Source of the DNA: Oligoflexales bacterium
GTDB taxonomy: Bacteria; Bdellovibrionota_B; Oligoflexia; Oligoflexales; RGVZ01
Direction of reading: 5' to 3'
NCBI GenBank assembly: GCA_947494335.1
Contig: CANLUT010000002.1
Location: 705,904 to 769,903, forward strand
Length of the DNA: 64,000 bases
In this document: piece after piece, positions 53,985 to 63,230 of the stretch
How the letters are laid out: each line of letters opens with the position of its first letter
How positions within the stretch are numbered: position 1 is the first letter of the stretch
Notes under the pieces: generated by a model
What the model saw: the letters and a program-made list of their open reading frames with translations, nothing else
The model's database searches: none
What the model was told of the DNA's origin: nothing
Program-made: the position numbers and the translations under genes

Positions 53985-54974
53985 TTATTTGACTGGACGA
54001 GCCAGGCACTCAATCAGTGCTTTAAAGGACTCAGTTGAAACATCGCTCTTTAGCAGCTTGGTTTTGATGAAGTCCAATGCTTCAAAGCGTGTGCGCTTGT
54101 TTTGGTAGCTGCGCGACGAGGTCAGGGCGTCATAGATATCGGCGAGGGCGGCAATCTGCACCTCTTGCAAGAGGGAATCTTCGGTCAGGGCATCCGGATA
54201 ACCGCTTCCATTGAGTCGTTCATGATGGTGGAGCACAATTTCCCGACTTACATGGTTTAGAACAGTATTTTCAATTTTCTTTAAGCCCTCGATGGGATGA
54301 CTTTTCATCTTCTCCCATTCGTGTTGCAGTAATGGTCCTGATTTATTGATGATGGTAATTGGTACAGCTGACTTACCAACGTCATGAAAAATGGCGCCCA
54401 AGGCAATGTTACGGAGATCGTCTCTTCGGCTAAGTCCCATTTGCGCGGCGATAGCCGTCGCGTAAGCGGAGACACGGACGCTGTGGAGATAAGTATACAT
54501 GTCATGATTCGCCAATCCCGTTATTGAAGAGATACACCCGCGATCTTCTTCAATACAGTCAACGATACTGTCGGCAAGTTCCTCGGCCTTTCTAGAGACG
54601 GATTCTGTGATCTCCCCCTCGTAAAGATATCGAGTGAATGCTGCTCCAATATCTTGAATGGATTGAAGCCGTTCATGGGGGGCGAGTTGCTTAGAAACCG
54701 TCGGAAGCTGTGACATCTTTTCGTAGAGAATGGCTATCTCATGGTCTTCGCTTTTCATCCAAAAAAACAAATGACCCTGGTTGATTAGGCTTTCAAGTTC
54801 TGCCTTACTCCACTTATAACCTTTGCCGCTGTAAAGGATTAGATGAGACTTCACGTCTAAAAAAAGGTCGAAATCGGTAACGGAGTTATCAATCAGCCGC
54901 TCGATTGAAAAACGGGTGAATTGCGTTGAGTTAACAAAAGATGGGATTGACACGCTGCTGACAGACTGGCTCAT
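53985..54974 (-). CDS. HD-GYP domain protein (probable c-di-GMP phosphodiesterase)
   Basis: A 329-residue cytoplasmic protein. The N-terminal 130 residues are of unknown sensory type. The HD-GYP domain follows with His-Asp at 197-198 (IFHDVGK), HHHERLNGSGYP at 249-260, and the ending ALADIYDALTSSRSYQNK; the family signatures are intact. HD-GYP proteins hydrolyse c-di-GMP or are inactive binders. Start at 54974 has gaggg upstream. Together with the PilZ proteins in this window it is part of a c-di-GMP network. Confidence 0.9.
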   Translation of the reverse strand: MSQSVSSVSIPSFVNSTQFTRFSIERLIDNSVTDFDLFLDVKSHLILYSGKGYKWSKAELESLINQGHLFFWMKSEDHEIAILYEKMSQLPTVSKQLAPHERLQSIQDIGAAFTRYLYEGEITESVSRKAEELADSIVDCIEEDRGCISSITGLANHDMYTYLHSVRVSAYATAIAAQMGLSRRDDLRNIALGAIFHDVGKSAVPITIINKSGPLLQHEWEKMKSHPIEGLKKIENTVLNHVSREIVLHHHERLNGSGYPDALTEDSLLQEVQIAALADIYDALTSSRSYQNKRTRFEALDFIKTKLLKSDVSTESFKALIECLARPVK

Positions 54975-55062
54975 TTTTTGTAGTCCCTCTCAAGGGTTAC
55001 ATCGACAGTCGGCAGAATTGAATTGAGTAATTTTATATAACAGACTGAAATCAATAGACTTT

Positions 55063-55398
55063 CTAAAGAGACCCATCACCATCAAGGTCATCTGGGGAGT
55101 AAGTGTCTTGAAACGAGATATCAACCTCGCAGTCGCGCTCCCCCGTGGACCGGGCCTGACATGATAATCGCACGTCCCCATCGGTCGACAGATTCATTCG
55201 CTTCAGGAGCGCAGATTCATTTGGCTGCATTGGGCTAAAAGCATTTTGGTCAGAGACCTTCACCGCGCAAGTTCCACATCGTGCAGAAGCGCAACCAAAC
55301 CTGATTGCAACTTGATGCTTCCTTGCAGTCACAAGAATCTTTGTATCCTTGGCCGCGTCCGCGGAGATATTCGAGGGTTTAAATTTAATTTGTGCCAT
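55063..55398 (-). CDS. 2Fe-2S ferredoxin
   Basis: A 111-residue plant-type ferredoxin. The cluster Cys are in FGCASARCGTC and a later Cys in RLSCQAR. The preceding TARKHQVAIRFG and the acidic C-terminus (DTYSPDDLDGDGS) fit an electron carrier. It overlaps the dapD stop by one base (taATG), so it is co-translated with DapD, which needs no electrons; the reason for the pairing is not clear. The redox partner is unknown. Confidence 0.88.
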   Translation of the reverse strand: MAQIKFKPSNISADAAKDTKILVTARKHQVAIRFGCASARCGTCAVKVSDQNAFSPMQPNESALLKRMNLSTDGDVRLSCQARSTGERDCEVDISFQDTYSPDDLDGDGSL

Positions 55399-56237
55399 TA
55401 CACCGAAACCGCAAATTCTCTGAGTGCCGAGTTCAAAGATGTTTTCAAGTCTGTAGAGGGCTTGCGTTCACCGATAATGTAAGCGCACTGCGTATGAATC
55501 TTACCGCCTCCCTGAGGAGCATCCTTTTCCAAAGTGCCAGGGACCACGACACAGCGTTCTGGTACATGGCCCTTGATGATACTTCTGTCTTTTCCGCGTA
55601 AATCGACAATCGGTGTTGATGATGTCAATGTAACGTTAGCGGCGAGAACCGCTTCTTTTCCGATGTGGACACCTTCCACGACGATGGCTCGTGATCCTAA
55701 AAATGCTCCGTCTTCAATAATCACTGGCGCGGCTTGTGCTGGTTCCAAGACGCCGCCAATCCCAACGCCTCCTGAAAGGTGAACGTCAGCTCCGACCTGC
55801 GCGCAGCTACCAACGGTGGCCCATGTGTCAACCATGGTGCGAGCTCCGACATAGGCCCCAATATTCACATAGGACGGCATCATGACGACGCCAGGTTCCA
55901 TGAATGTGCCAATGCGAGCCACTGCGGGGGGAACAACGCGAATGTTTAGATCCTTAAAATTTCGTTTAAGCGGGATCTTATCTCGGAACACAAACGGCCC
56001 AACTTCCATCTCCTTCATGTCGGTGATTCTAAAATACATCAAAATGGCCTGTTTCACCCATGAGTTGACCACCCATGTCCCATCGATTTTGTTTGCGACA
56101 CGAACTCGTCCTGTATCGAGAGCGTTGATGACGTCGATTACGGATTTTTGCTGGTCGTGCGCAGCGTTGCTATCTCCGGCATCGAGCTTTCTTTGAATCG
56201 CTTCAATATCTGATTTTAATTGTTCCAACTGGCTCAA
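55398..56237 (-). CDS. dapD: Tetrahydrodipicolinate N-succinyltransferase DapD
   Basis: DapD adds succinyl to tetrahydrodipicolinate in lysine/diaminopimelate synthesis. The 279-residue protein has the hexapeptide beta-helix repeats (NIGAYVGARTMVDTWATVGS, GGVGIGGVLEPAQAAPVIIE) and the DapD start (QLKSDIEAIQ). Start is TTG with ggagg 6 bases upstream. Next in the minus-strand series after the aminotransferase gene, in an operon of this pathway. Confidence 0.95.
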   Translation of the reverse strand: MSQLEQLKSDIEAIQRKLDAGDSNAAHDQQKSVIDVINALDTGRVRVANKIDGTWVVNSWVKQAILMYFRITDMKEMEVGPFVFRDKIPLKRNFKDLNIRVVPPAVARIGTFMEPGVVMMPSYVNIGAYVGARTMVDTWATVGSCAQVGADVHLSGGVGIGGVLEPAQAAPVIIEDGAFLGSRAIVVEGVHIGKEAVLAANVTLTSSTPIVDLRGKDRSIIKGHVPERCVVVPGTLEKDAPQGGGKIHTQCAYIIGERKPSTDLKTSLNSALREFAVSV

Positions 56238-56266
56238 TGTGTGCCTCCACAGTAATTAGTGTCAAT

Positions 56267-57469
56267 TTAAGAGTGTTTGGCTACGAATTTAGAAAGAATT
56301 TCCATGGCCTCAATCGTGGCTTGGTCATCGGGGACCATGGCTAATCTAAAATAACCTTTCATTCCCTCGCTCAACCAGGTGCTTGGGCTTGTGATAATGC
56401 CCTGCTCTGCAAGAGCTAAAATAAATTTCACATCATCACCAGAAAATGACTTTGGAATTCTGCACCAAAGATAGAAAGCAGCCTCGGGCATAGCGTCAAG
56501 GAGTCCCAGTTTCTGCAGATAAGGAGCAGCTAAATTGAGCCGGTGTGTGAATATTTTCCGGCGTTCTTCCACGTGCGTTTCATCTGACCAGGCGACCTGA
56601 GCGGCAGCTTGAATAAAGTCAGGAGATCCAACGCCGAAATTTGCCCTAGCTTGCAGAATGGCATTTATAATCCGAGAGTCGCCAGCAATCATCCCGCTGC
56701 GGTAGCCTGTAAGTCCGGAGCGTTTCGAAAGACTCATGAAGGTTAGCACTCGATCTGACGATTGTTGAAGCGGTGTCAAAGGGCGACGATCTTTGCGGGG
56801 ATCCTTGATGATATTGGTATCGAGACTGGTGTCATAGATGTCGACATAACAGTCATCAGACAGCAAAATCGTATTGGTTTTGTGACACCAGTCGATAACT
56901 TGCTGCCAGTAGTCAAAGCTTGCTGTGGCACCAGTGGGATTGTGTGGGTGATTGATCCATATTGCGGCTGTGGACTTTTGAATTTCTGTTGGGAGATTCC
57001 AAGGCTCAAGCCTAAAGTTTGTCTCTTTTGTGACGCGCACAGGATATGGGATTCCACCAGCATAAAGAGCCGACGCGCGGTACACAGGGTATCCAGGATC
57101 AGGATAGACCAGATGCTTTTTACCTTCGCGACCAATGAGGCATAGTCCAATATTGAAAATAGCTTCTTTGGTACCCTGAGCCGGAATAATCCCGATATCT
57201 GTGGATTTGTTGATGCCAAATCGACGGGTCAAATAGCCCCACTGAGCCTCGCGCAAACTCTCACTACCCTTGACGCTTGGGTACTGACTGATCTGTGGTA
57301 CAGCATTCAGCATCGCATCTCGGATGGGTGCCCAAGTTGGTATTTTGGGATCTCCAGTTCCGAAATCAAAGATAGGCTTCCCCGCTTTGGAGAGATTAGC
57401 TTTGATCTTTGCGAGTTCCTCCATGGGATAGGGGCGCATCGCTGAGGTCGTGCTGTTTACGAGTTCCAT
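56267..57469 (-). CDS. Class I aminotransferase, probable DapC-like
   Basis: A PLP enzyme of 400 residues. The Lys that binds PLP lies near 245 in LSKRSGLTGYRSG; further blocks are NHPHNPTGATAS, ILLSDDCYVDIY and the substrate Arg in GYFRLAMVPDD. The neighbour dapD suggests N-succinyl-LL-diaminopimelate aminotransferase. Other class I substrates (Asp, Tyr, kynurenine) remain possible; the next gene upstream in the series is tryptophan 2,3-dioxygenase. ATG has aagagga upstream. Confidence 0.85.
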   Translation of the reverse strand: MELVNSTTSAMRPYPMEELAKIKANLSKAGKPIFDFGTGDPKIPTWAPIRDAMLNAVPQISQYPSVKGSESLREAQWGYLTRRFGINKSTDIGIIPAQGTKEAIFNIGLCLIGREGKKHLVYPDPGYPVYRASALYAGGIPYPVRVTKETNFRLEPWNLPTEIQKSTAAIWINHPHNPTGATASFDYWQQVIDWCHKTNTILLSDDCYVDIYDTSLDTNIIKDPRKDRRPLTPLQQSSDRVLTFMSLSKRSGLTGYRSGMIAGDSRIINAILQARANFGVGSPDFIQAAAQVAWSDETHVEERRKIFTHRLNLAAPYLQKLGLLDAMPEAAFYLWCRIPKSFSGDDVKFILALAEQGIITSPSTWLSEGMKGYFRLAMVPDDQATIEAMEILSKFVAKHS

Positions 57470-57485
57470 GTCCGAGTCCTCTTAA

Positions 57486-58343
57486 TTATTTGCCGTAGGG
57501 TATTTCTGACCCCAAACGGCCACGTAAAGACCAAATTTCAGGGAAAAATCTCTTTTGAAGCGTGGATGCCAGGTATTTCACGCCACTGGATCCGCCCGTG
57601 CCTATGCGAGATCCGATCATTCTCTCGACCATTGCGACGTGGCGATAACGCCACAAAGTAAATTGTTGATCAAGGTCGCATAGGGCCTCAAGGAGAGTAT
57701 AGGCTTCATAATGAGCCGCGTGATTCTGGTAAATTGTTGTGAATACATCTTCGATCTCTTGGCTGGGTTTCCACTCTTCAGTTACGTCTCTGGACAGGAT
57801 TTCAGCCGGGATATTGTAGCCTTTGCGCGCAAGAAACCCGACAAGATGATCATAAAAGCATGGTGCGGCTAATGCTTTTTCCATGGCGAGTTTTCCATCT
57901 GGCATTGTTTGAAAGAACTTCAAGTAGACGCGGTCTTTCAATCCCATCCTGAATTCAAGAACACGGAACTGATGGCTCTGAAAGCCAGATGCTGGATTTA
58001 GACGCGAACGAAATAAATTAAAATCATTCGGTGTCATGGTCTCAAGAATGCTGACTTGTTGGGTCAGAATGTTCTGAATGGTTGTGATGCGTTTTAGAGT
58101 TTTTAATGCCGCAAAAGCGTTACCCTTTTGCAAATCATTCTCGGCAAGATTGAGTTCATGAAGGATTTGTTTAAACCAAAGCTCATAAGCTTGATGAATG
58201 ATGATGAATAACATCTCATCATGCTCGACAGGGCTTGAGAGAGGTTTTTGAAGAGACAAAAGTTCGTTAACTTTTAAGTAAGACGAGTAGGAGACCATGC
58301 CGCTTTGCGGAGTAATCATCCCCTCTTCCAGGTAACTTGACAT
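57486..58343 (-). CDS. kynA: Tryptophan 2,3-dioxygenase
   Basis: A haem enzyme that opens the indole ring of tryptophan to N-formylkynurenine. The 285-residue protein has SYSSYLKVNELLSLQKPLSS, the haem-side HDEMLFIIIHQAYELWFKQ, and LWRYRHVAMVERMIGSRIGTGGSSG with the proximal His. All are complete. The ATG at 58343 has ggag 8 bases upstream; the frame's GTG at 58352 overlaps it. No kynureninase or formamidase is in the window. The next gene downstream is the aminotransferase, 17 bases away. Confidence 0.95.
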   Translation of the reverse strand: MSSYLEEGMITPQSGMVSYSSYLKVNELLSLQKPLSSPVEHDEMLFIIIHQAYELWFKQILHELNLAENDLQKGNAFAALKTLKRITTIQNILTQQVSILETMTPNDFNLFRSRLNPASGFQSHQFRVLEFRMGLKDRVYLKFFQTMPDGKLAMEKALAAPCFYDHLVGFLARKGYNIPAEILSRDVTEEWKPSQEIEDVFTTIYQNHAAHYEAYTLLEALCDLDQQFTLWRYRHVAMVERMIGSRIGTGGSSGVKYLASTLQKRFFPEIWSLRGRLGSEIPYGK

Positions 58344-58452
58344 CAACTGCACTCCGGATGTGAATGTAGTGCCCTAAAACCTTGTATGAAGGCAAAGTCT
58401 AGCATCATTTTTAGGGGACAGGTAGAGGATTAATGGCTTAAAAATATGCGTT

Positions 58453-59889
58453 TTAGCGTGTAAGTACGACTAGCCATTCCAGTTTATCTGTTTGAGCAAA
58501 CATGTCGAAAGACTCGACCTGGCGGACCTTGTAGCCTGAAGCCGTCAAGGTTTTCAGATCTCTTGCGAGTGTTTCCACTTCGCAAGAGACATAAATAAAC
58601 TTGTTACATGATTGAGACCTTAAGACATGAACCATGTGACCTCTAGCGCCTTCGTGAAGTCCGCGTCTTGAAGGGTTCACGACGATAACCTTGGGGTTTT
58701 TTGCCCAGTCAGGCACCAATGTTTCACTCTCTTCGACCCGGGCGGCGATAAAGTTTGCAGTTTCAGAAAGGTTGTTTCTTTTGGCATTGCGCGTCGCATC
58801 GACGGTTGCTGCTTCCACTTCTTCAATACCGAGTGTTCGATAACCAGACCGAGCAAGCAACAAGGCCATCTGGCCCGTTCCTGTGTATAAATCCCATGCG
58901 GCCTCATCACGGCGTCCACGACCTGCGTGAATCTCTACGCGTCGGTAAAGGTTGTTAGCCTGCCATGGATTTACCTGAAAAAAGGCAAGCGGACTAATTT
59001 CAATGTCTAAGTCGCAGATACGCTCGCGTAATGCAGCTGAGCCTGCCAAAAGTGATGTTTCACTACCAAAAATCGCATTTCCGGGAGCGCTATTGATGTT
59101 CATGTGGGCGCTATTTATTTTGTGCCCCATTCTGCGTAAACGATTCACTAACTTAACCAGCTCATTTTTTTGCGGTCTGGCCATCACAAAAGTAAGCATA
59201 AGTTCACCGGTCAGGTGGGCAGCACGTGCCGCGACGTAGCGTAAGTCGCCATCGCCAGTGGATTCGTTCCATGGCGTCAAAGTTGTATTTTCAATTTCTG
59301 GGTGAATGCTTCGCAGTAAATTCGTTAATGGCCTGGTGTGGACAGGGCAGTCTCGCAAGTCGACGCCTACTTTGTGAGTGCCTGGCTCAAATAATCCGAT
59401 GGCAAACTTCTGTGTGAGCCCGTCGCGAGCAGCAGCGAGTTTCTGCGCTTCACTCGCCGGTCTAACGGCAAGCTTGAAGTAAGATCTGTATCCGAGCGGC
59501 GTGGGGCTTGGAAGAGGGTCTAAGATCTGCGCGTTATCTACAACTCCTGCCTGGCGAAGGACGTTAATACCCGCTTCAAATTTCGCACGCAGTGATTCAC
59601 CGTAGTTTGTATTCACATAAAGACATGATCCGCACTGGGATTTGATTGCGCAATGATTTGCAGACTCAGTTGCAGCATCAATGACGTGTCCTCGATGAAG
59701 CTTGCCCGCAAATCCTGCTTTGCGCATGATTTTCGAGCTTGGCACGATGGCGGGCTTACTAGCGGGGCTGTTTTTTGAGTTTTTATGGTTTCTGTCTGGA
59801 CGTGGTTTACTCATAGGTTGACCGCCACCTTGGTTGGTGGTCTTGGGGCGTTGTGAAGACGGACGACGTGTGTGCGTGCGCTGATTCAT
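58453..59889 (-). CDS. RNA m5U methyltransferase (RlmD/TrmA-like)
   Basis: The 478-residue protein resembles RlmD/RumA: an N-terminal basic region, then CAIKSQCGSCLY with Cys residues as in the 4Fe-4S cluster of RlmD, a SAM-binding GTGQMALLLARSGY, the IEEVEAATVDATRN acidic residue, and the catalytic Cys in FIYVSCEVETLARD. These enzymes methylate uridine in 23S rRNA or tRNA. The first 50 residues are Arg/Pro-rich and may be disordered. Target RNA cannot be told from here. Confidence 0.9.
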   Translation of the reverse strand: MNQRTHTRRPSSQRPKTTNQGGGQPMSKPRPDRNHKNSKNSPASKPAIVPSSKIMRKAGFAGKLHRGHVIDAATESANHCAIKSQCGSCLYVNTNYGESLRAKFEAGINVLRQAGVVDNAQILDPLPSPTPLGYRSYFKLAVRPASEAQKLAAARDGLTQKFAIGLFEPGTHKVGVDLRDCPVHTRPLTNLLRSIHPEIENTTLTPWNESTGDGDLRYVAARAAHLTGELMLTFVMARPQKNELVKLVNRLRRMGHKINSAHMNINSAPGNAIFGSETSLLAGSAALRERICDLDIEISPLAFFQVNPWQANNLYRRVEIHAGRGRRDEAAWDLYTGTGQMALLLARSGYRTLGIEEVEAATVDATRNAKRNNLSETANFIAARVEESETLVPDWAKNPKVIVVNPSRRGLHEGARGHMVHVLRSQSCNKFIYVSCEVETLARDLKTLTASGYKVRQVESFDMFAQTDKLEWLVVLTR

Positions 59890-59922
59890 GCGTTGGCCTA
59901 CCTATGTGCAATGTCAAAGAAG

Positions 59923-61068
59923 TCAGTAAACCCAGTCAGTCGGGTCCTCTGGCAGAGGGCTTGTAGCACTTTTAAGGTTGCGACGGAAGACTTTTACGCC
60001 AAGTTTTTGCGTATACTTGCTCCAGGTCTTCCATTCCTCCCCCAAGGTGCGAACAAGATAAGGACTATTTGCACTCTTCGATCCCTTGGCGAACACATAG
60101 CCACCCAGCAGGTAAGTGGCTGCGTGGCGCAGAGTTTTGTAGTCGATTCCAGGCTTGGCAGCGTCTTTTGCTTCAAAGAACACAATCATATCGCCATATT
60201 GAAGTTCGCTCTTCCGAGGATCGATTTCATAGAAGGACAGATTGAGAATGCGCCAAAGCTCATCATAGTTAAGCATATCCTGATGATAGCCAGCCTCTCG
60301 GCGAACATTTACCAGACTGCTTGAAGCGAGTCGCGAACTCTGAAAACCAAGGGCTGCATGGAAGCAATTAGGTCCCCTGTAAATTGTGTGGGAGGCGATG
60401 CGCTTGCGCGCAAAGTTGGGGAGAAGGTCCTTGTCCATGCTGAGGGCTAGTCCTTCGTCAATCTTGGCTTCGATACGACGGAGGTCTTGATTAGATAAAA
60501 ATGGTGAAACTTGACTCAAAAACTTGGCGCGATCTTTGCGGTTTTGCCGCATCGTCCAAGAGTTAACGGTGACGTCATGATGAATTTTGCTGAATAGTTG
60601 ATCTACAGCTTCGGGTTCGAGTAGATCAAAAGCCTCTTTTGACACAGAGACAAGCCGTAACTTTGTTCCAGGGATTTCTTCGCCCTGGTCAAAGTTGTTT
60701 TTCAGATAATTTGCAATCGCTAGCTTGTGATTTGGTTTTGCAACGCGAGATGCCAGATCCATGAGTTTGTCTTCTTGCAGGTCCACAGTAAATTGCAGTG
60801 GTTCAATGCGTGAATCTGAGGATGACTTGCGAAGTCGGAGATCAATTTGGCGCTCAGGAATTTTAAGCACGTGATCTTTGACGGATAATGGAGGATTAAG
60901 TGAAGAATGAAATTCACTTAAATCATAGCTAAATTTAGGACGTTGAGTCTTTTCCGGTTTAACGGCAGCGTCTGCCGCAGTCGTGGAAAGCACAGCAATT
61001 GACAGCAAGCCAAATAGAGGCATCCGTCCCTTGAGATTTAGTTGTTTAACCGTGATGCTACGCATCAT
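59923..61068 (-). CDS. Secreted NlpC/P60-like (papain-fold) protein
   Basis: The signal peptide (LFGLLSIAVLSTTAADA) precedes 200 residues of unknown type, then a papain-fold domain in the last 130: candidate nucleophile Cys in GPNCFHAALGF, GDMIVFFEA and a His in LRHAATYLLGG, then SPYLVRTLGEEW. The Cys-His order fits NlpC/P60 or amidase families that cut peptidoglycan peptides, though the remaining acidic residue is unclear. Start ATG at 61068 or 61065 behind aggaga. Activity not shown. It stands 34 bases from the methyltransferase gene. Confidence 0.65.
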   Translation of the reverse strand: MMRSITVKQLNLKGRMPLFGLLSIAVLSTTAADAAVKPEKTQRPKFSYDLSEFHSSLNPPLSVKDHVLKIPERQIDLRLRKSSSDSRIEPLQFTVDLQEDKLMDLASRVAKPNHKLAIANYLKNNFDQGEEIPGTKLRLVSVSKEAFDLLEPEAVDQLFSKIHHDVTVNSWTMRQNRKDRAKFLSQVSPFLSNQDLRRIEAKIDEGLALSMDKDLLPNFARKRIASHTIYRGPNCFHAALGFQSSRLASSSLVNVRREAGYHQDMLNYDELWRILNLSFYEIDPRKSELQYGDMIVFFEAKDAAKPGIDYKTLRHAATYLLGGYVFAKGSKSANSPYLVRTLGEEWKTWSKYTQKLGVKVFRRNLKSATSPLPEDPTDWVY

Positions 61069-61269
61069 TCTCCTGCCATTTTAACGTTGTACGATGTTTG
61101 AATCGGCTGAATTTTATGAAACTTTAGGATGGCACGGCTTCTAAGTGCGGTGGGTAAAAGTTGCCGATTCCTGGATGCCCTATGGTGGCTGCTATAATTA
61201 GTCTAGTACCCGTTTGTCTTTCCTTGGGGACGTCTAACAAGGTGCAAAAAACCAGAGGAGAACCGTTTC

Positions 61270-62241
61270 ATGGCGATTTCTGTACATATAATTGACTCAT
61301 CAAAGCCTAGCCTTGTTATGACCAGCGAGGTCTTTAAAGATAAAATTCCGGGATCTACGGTGAGTTTCTCTCTCACTGCTAAAGACGGAGTGGCTTACCT
61401 TATGGCAAAGGAAGGCAAAGGTTTGCCTGATGCTTTGGTTGTTGATTTCAACCTGCCCGATGCTGATGGTGTCACTCTTATCAAGGAGCTGAGAAAGTTC
61501 TACCGTGGTCCGATTTTTATGACAGCCCATCCAGACAAAATCGTGGATCAAGCTGTTCAAGAAGAATTGTTTCACTACCATGATGCATGTTGTTGGATTC
61601 CGAAGCCTGTTCGTTTTGAGGTTTTGGAGAAGCGTATCGAGCAGTTTGTGGTTAATCGCCACCGTCTCGGTAAACGCTTTGATGTTGATTTTATGGCGCA
61701 CCTTGTTGGAAAGGGTGAAGGCAGAGGAAAACGCGCACCGAAATTCACTGGTCGAGCTCTGAATATCAGTATGGGTGGTCTTTGTGTGGCCTTCAATCAA
61801 CCCGCTAAATTGAAACGCGACGAAGAGTTTGTGGTGACGATGGGTGTTCCATCTGGTGTTATTGAAGGATCCTCACCAATATCTGTACTTAAGCCCCTAT
61901 TGGCTGAGCAAAAAGCTGCTGTTGCGGCTGAAGCGAAGGCGCTTAAAGTGGCAGCCAAAAGTATTGCGTCAAAAGTGCCAGCAAAAGGAAAGATGACTCC
62001 AGCGGCAAAGGCTAAGCTCGAGGCTCAACAACGCAAAGAAGCGGAACTTGCCGCTGAGAAACTTGCCGCCAGCGTCCAGTTATCTCAGTCGTTGAGCAAT
62101 CAGAAAATAGAAGAGTATAAGATCAGGGCTACTGTTGCATGGACAGCGGACGCCGGTAAGAAAATTGGTCTGCAATTTGCGAAAGTTCCGGACGCGCAGC
62201 GCCGTCAAATTGAGAGCTTCCTGAAAGGTCTGTGTGCATGA
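61270..62241 (+). CDS. REC-PilZ protein with a long Ala/Lys helical insertion
   Basis: A 323-residue protein. Residues 1-120 form a receiver domain (phosphoacceptor Asp59 in VVDFNLPDADG, Thr85, Lys112). From 130 a PilZ domain follows: RLGKR (132-136) and NISMGG (165-170) are the c-di-GMP motifs. Between the PilZ strands lies a long Ala/Lys-rich helix (about 205-282: KAAVAAEAKALKVAAKS), after which the last PilZ strands resume (RATVAWTADAGKKIGLQFAK). So the helix splits the PilZ barrel. ATG has agaggag upstream. It is translationally coupled to CheV by a four-base overlap. Confidence 0.88.
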   Translation: MAISVHIIDSSKPSLVMTSEVFKDKIPGSTVSFSLTAKDGVAYLMAKEGKGLPDALVVDFNLPDADGVTLIKELRKFYRGPIFMTAHPDKIVDQAVQEELFHYHDACCWIPKPVRFEVLEKRIEQFVVNRHRLGKRFDVDFMAHLVGKGEGRGKRAPKFTGRALNISMGGLCVAFNQPAKLKRDEEFVVTMGVPSGVIEGSSPISVLKPLLAEQKAAVAAEAKALKVAAKSIASKVPAKGKMTPAAKAKLEAQQRKEAELAAEKLAASVQLSQSLSNQKIEEYKIRATVAWTADAGKKIGLQFAKVPDAQRRQIESFLKGLCA

Positions 62242-63230
62242 CCCATGGGTCTCAGCAACTTGAGAACGCCAAGGAAAGCATTTTTGAACTGATCGAATTT
62301 AGATTGGATCGAAATGTTAATGGCCAAGTTATATCTGGTCGTTACGGAATCAATGTCGCAAAGGTGCGCGAAGTCGTTCGGATGCCGAAGATTAATCCGC
62401 TGACAAGTCGTATTGACGGTTTGGCGGGTGTTTTCGAACTACGAGGTGTGCCAATACCGGTCGTCCATTTGGCGAAATTTTTTGGCGATGAGCAGGCAAG
62501 TATATCAGAACATCAAAAAGTACTAGTGGCAGAGTTTGGTGTTAAGCGAGCTGGTTTTGTCGTTGACTCAGCTCACAGAATTCGACGAGTGAGATGGTCT
62601 GACGTTCTTCCGCCTGCTGCGGACGGTGGAAACTACATCTCCTCCATGACATTGGTGGAAAATAACGAATTTTTGTTCATCTTGGACTTTGAAACCATGA
62701 TTTCGGATTTGGAGTCCATGTCAAACAAGCGCACGCGACGCTCCGAGAGTCTCAATTTTCAGGCGGATTCAACAGTCACATCTAAGTCAGCAGATTCTCA
62801 AGCGCCGAATCGGTCCGGCGCACCACTTATTCTGCTAGTTGATGACTCGCCTATCATTCTTAAAAACACTATGATCAGTCTGCAACGCCACGGCTACAAT
62901 GTGGTGACTGCAAATAATGGGCAAGAAGCGTATGATGCTCTGAAAGTTTACGCTGTGAATAAAAATATCATGAATAATTTGGCTGCCATTGTGACGGATC
63001 TTGAGATGCCGAAAATGGACGGTTTTACATTAATAAAGAATATTCGTGAGATTGATGCGCTTGCGAATTTGCCGGTCATAATCCATTCGTCATTGTCGGG
63101 ACAGTCATCAAAGACGACCGGCTCGTCGATGGGTGCAAACAGGTATGTAGTCAAAAATGACATCAAAAACCTCATTAATGTCCTAGACGAAACTCTCGGG
63201 TGGAAATCCAATGTCAGCATCGGTGCGTGA
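62238..63230 (+). CDS. cheV: CheV-type chemotaxis protein (CheW + receiver)
   Basis: CheV couples chemoreceptors to CheA and carries its own receiver. The CheW-like part (RYGINVAKVREVVRMPKINP, VFELRGVPIPVVHL) is followed by a linker and a receiver domain (LLVDDSPIILKNTMIS, Asp in VTDLEMPKMDG, KN late) . ATG at 62238 overlaps the upstream TGA; aaagg lies 9 bases before. No cheA, cheY or flagellar gene is in the window. Confidence 0.92.
   Translation: MTHGSQQLENAKESIFELIEFRLDRNVNGQVISGRYGINVAKVREVVRMPKINPLTSRIDGLAGVFELRGVPIPVVHLAKFFGDEQASISEHQKVLVAEFGVKRAGFVVDSAHRIRRVRWSDVLPPAADGGNYISSMTLVENNEFLFILDFETMISDLESMSNKRTRRSESLNFQADSTVTSKSADSQAPNRSGAPLILLVDDSPIILKNTMISLQRHGYNVVTANNGQEAYDALKVYAVNKNIMNNLAAIVTDLEMPKMDGFTLIKNIREIDALANLPVIIHSSLSGQSSKTTGSSMGANRYVVKNDIKNLINVLDETLGWKSNVSIGA

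Noticed and set aside
61161-61198. Sigma-70 promoter for the REC-PilZ gene (ttgccg ... tataat)
   Set aside because: The TATAAT at 61193 is good but the candidate -35 is 26 bases away; only the -10 is credible.
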